In this document: positions 42,691-44,089 of the stretch, piece by piece | Layout of the letters: the number at the start of each line of letters is the position of its first letter | Position numbering within the stretch: the stretch's first letter is position 1 | Assembly: GCA_020348305.1 (NCBI GenBank) | Contig: CP070746.1 | Location: 4,841,199-4,885,287, forward strand | DNA from: Desulfobacterales bacterium | GTDB lineage: Bacteria > Desulfobacterota > Desulfobacteria > Desulfobacterales > JAHEIW01 | Length of the DNA stretch: 44,089 nt | Reading direction: 5' to 3' | Translations under genes and position numbers: made by a program | The notes under the pieces: generated by a model | Seen by the model: only the letters and a program-made list of their open reading frames with translations | Database searches by the model: none | What the model was told of the DNA's origin: nothing

Positions 42691-43047
42691 AATGATCGAT
42701 GGTTTTCACTTTTATAAAGGAAGTAAAGGAAGGGGACATCCGTTCTATTCTTCTATTTTGATTAAAAATATATAAATAGAACGAACGTTCCTTTCTTTTT
42801 CCTCTGATACTGTAAACATCTATGCATAATTGACCGACTTTCCAAATTTGTGATATCAGATTATGATATCCGTATTTTTGCCAAAGTTGTGATATTTTAT
42901 GAAACCACAGGTTTTCTGAAGGGCGGTTTTTACCGATTTCCTCAATATACATGAAATTTTTGTGAATTCAATAATGGCAAGGTATATGAAGATGGTATTA
43001 GTCTGGTTATTTGCACAATAATAATTAACTATTTTTGGGGGAGTGCC
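42691..43047. other. AT-rich intergenic region
   Basis: No gene is seen. TTGTGATAT occurs twice (about 42848 and 42887), which could be paired half-sites, and GATATC occurs twice nearby. GAACGAACGTTC at about 42779 is palindromic-like. No promoter could be fixed. Confidence 0.35.
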
Positions 43048-43689
43048 ATGTTGCGATGTCGAAAATTTCTTATAAGTATAATTTGCTTGTTCATTTTTGG
43101 AATCACCATATCCTCCCATGCCGAAGAAGAAATTGAAGATTTAATTGATATTGCAGAATCGAAAGGTAAAATTATCGCTATTATCGAGGGCAGAGAAACA
43201 GTTACCTTTGATCTTCGACCAAATGAGAAGGTGCTATGGAGTGGCTCAAGAGGTTATTTAGGGTCGTTTTTAACTGATCAAAATTTTTTCGTAATATCAA
43301 CTTCATTAAATGCTTGGCGGGCATTGCCTTTGAGGTTAGACGAATCAGGAAAAGGAGTTGCGTCCTTATCGGAGTATATTGCTTTACTGGTAACCAAAGA
43401 TCGTGCAGTCGGATTTGATGCAACCTCCAACCGATTTATTGAAACCTTACTTCCAATTCAGGATGAGTTACTTGCAGCGGAAGTGGAAAGACATGTTGCT
43501 GTGGTGATAACATCCAGCCGAGCATTTGGTTTAGCCGCAGAATCTACAGCTTTTACTGAAATTAACCTCCGAATGAATGAATCTATAGAGGAAATAAAAC
43601 TGACATACAGTAAAGCAACAGTTCGCACCTCTGATCGCTTGCTAACCTTTGAAGAATCAGGTTTGCCATGGAAAGAACTCAGATTTTAA
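43048..43689 (+). CDS. Exported protein with four ~39-residue beta repeats
   Basis: A 213-residue protein with a signal peptide (hydrophobic residues 8-20, likely cut near SSHAE). The mature part has repeats of about 39 residues at 70-109, 110-148, 149-187 and 189-213 (partial). The shared theme is hydrophobic-V-T-x-x-R-A-x-G-F followed by F-x-E-x-x-L, as in LLVTKDRAVGFD and VVITSSRAFGLA. This suggests a small beta-propeller-like or beta-repeat fold in the periplasm. I recognise no family. RBS GGGGGAG lies eight bases before the ATG. Confidence 0.75.
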   Translation: MLRCRKFLISIICLFIFGITISSHAEEEIEDLIDIAESKGKIIAIIEGRETVTFDLRPNEKVLWSGSRGYLGSFLTDQNFFVISTSLNAWRALPLRLDESGKGVASLSEYIALLVTKDRAVGFDATSNRFIETLLPIQDELLAAEVERHVAVVITSSRAFGLAAESTAFTEINLRMNESIEEIKLTYSKATVRTSDRLLTFEESGLPWKELRF

Positions 43690-44089
43690 TCGTACTTTTT
43701 TACAGTTCCAAAACCTGTAATATCTCCAATCGCAGATGAGCCTTAGCTGCATATATCAACAACAAAAACCAAATATCTTGTGATTTCGGATTTTGCATGT
43801 ATTGTAAACGTATCTGAATTTCCCTTGACATCTGATAATGTTTCAGAATATTAATATGCCAATAGCATGCGATCTTGAAATTGAATCTCACACCTGAATC
43901 TGACTGTTCCTATTTGCGTTTATTACGAATCTTTCTTACTGCGCAGTATCGCACATCCTGAATTTCTCTGCTGATATAGATGCGATTTTTTCCTTGAACT
44001 TTTCCCTAACAATTTAGGTGAAGATTAAGATGGAGAAACCCCTCAAAATGTGCCTACCTTGCTTCTGACAAGACCTATGCTTTCTTGTC
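43690..44089. other. No gene recognised at window end
   Basis: These 400 bases contain only short open frames without RBS or family resemblance. A TTGACA at about 43827 could be a -35 of a gene beyond the window, but its -10 is unclear. Confidence 0.35.

Noticed and set aside
43700..43891. Minus-strand 63-codon frame near the window end
   Set aside because: No RBS, no recognisable family, and composition like the surrounding non-coding DNA.

Overview
The window looks like a chromosomal segment of an anaerobic, sulfate-reducer-type bacterium, probably Desulfobacterota (Desulfobacterales-like). This is an inference from gene content: a monofunctional Ni carbon-monoxide dehydrogenase (CooS), a DVU0772-type protein, DUF169 and DUF3795 proteins, a stand-alone ferredoxin-thioredoxin-reductase catalytic subunit, a sigma-54 activator, molybdopterin genes, and cytochrome bd as the only visible terminal oxidase. 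No rRNA gene, intact tRNA, CRISPR array, prophage or insertion sequence was found.

Layout. 158-4215 (minus): an ABC exporter pair (ATPase and large permease) and a membrane-anchored transglutaminase-like protein. 4399-7323 (plus): a tight run of small genes (unknown, 3-methyladenine DNA glycosylase, cyclophilin-like, TIGR04076, DUF3795, DUF169) closed by a terminator. 7451-13448 (plus): an MJ1255-type glycosyltransferase, a lipoprotein, an amidohydrolase, an exported OB-like protein, an O-methyltransferase and a PH-like/zinc-ribbon membrane protein. 13567-16182: a scar-rich stretch with an ABC-ATPase relic, mobB, an SfsA fragment in frame with a PAS/sigma-54 activator, and a VapBC-like relic with an internal deletion in the toxin. 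16241-20473: DVU0772-type gene, a bidirectional terminator, cooS (minus) with a candidate Fur box, then glutaredoxin, FTR catalytic subunit and a Fur/PerR-type regulator (plus). 20765-24281 (plus): TIGR01777 oxidoreductase, a small helical protein, exonuclease III, an FMN reductase and a DUF2156 protein. 24318-28978 (minus): MFS transporter (apparent AUA start), cysteine desulfurase and molybdopterin oxidoreductase, likely one operon. 29333-31426 (plus): cysE and cysK. 31491-38400: cydDC (minus) divergent from cydABX (plus). 38575-40637 (plus): E1 alpha and beta of a 2-oxoacid dehydrogenase without E2/E3. 41232-43689 (plus): a YbiI-like DksA/TraR zinc finger, a DUF362 ferredoxin protein and an exported repeat protein. 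The last 400 bases hold no recognisable gene.

Themes. One is redox and oxygen handling: cytochrome bd with its CydDC assembly exporter, cysteine synthesis, a disulfide-reduction pair beside a Fur-type regulator, and CODH with a candidate Fur site. Another is genome erosion, seen in at least three scars between 13.5 and 16.2 kb. A third is unusual intergenic DNA: 7-nt-period CCAG/CTGG tracts inside two operons, a ~34-bp block shared by the leaders of the glutaredoxin and cysteine-desulfurase genes, three tandem hairpins, and dispersed palindromic repeats. I did not find a clearly new defence or biosynthetic system. The best leads are the SfsA-activator fusion, the heptad arrays, the shared leader block and the orphan E1 pair.
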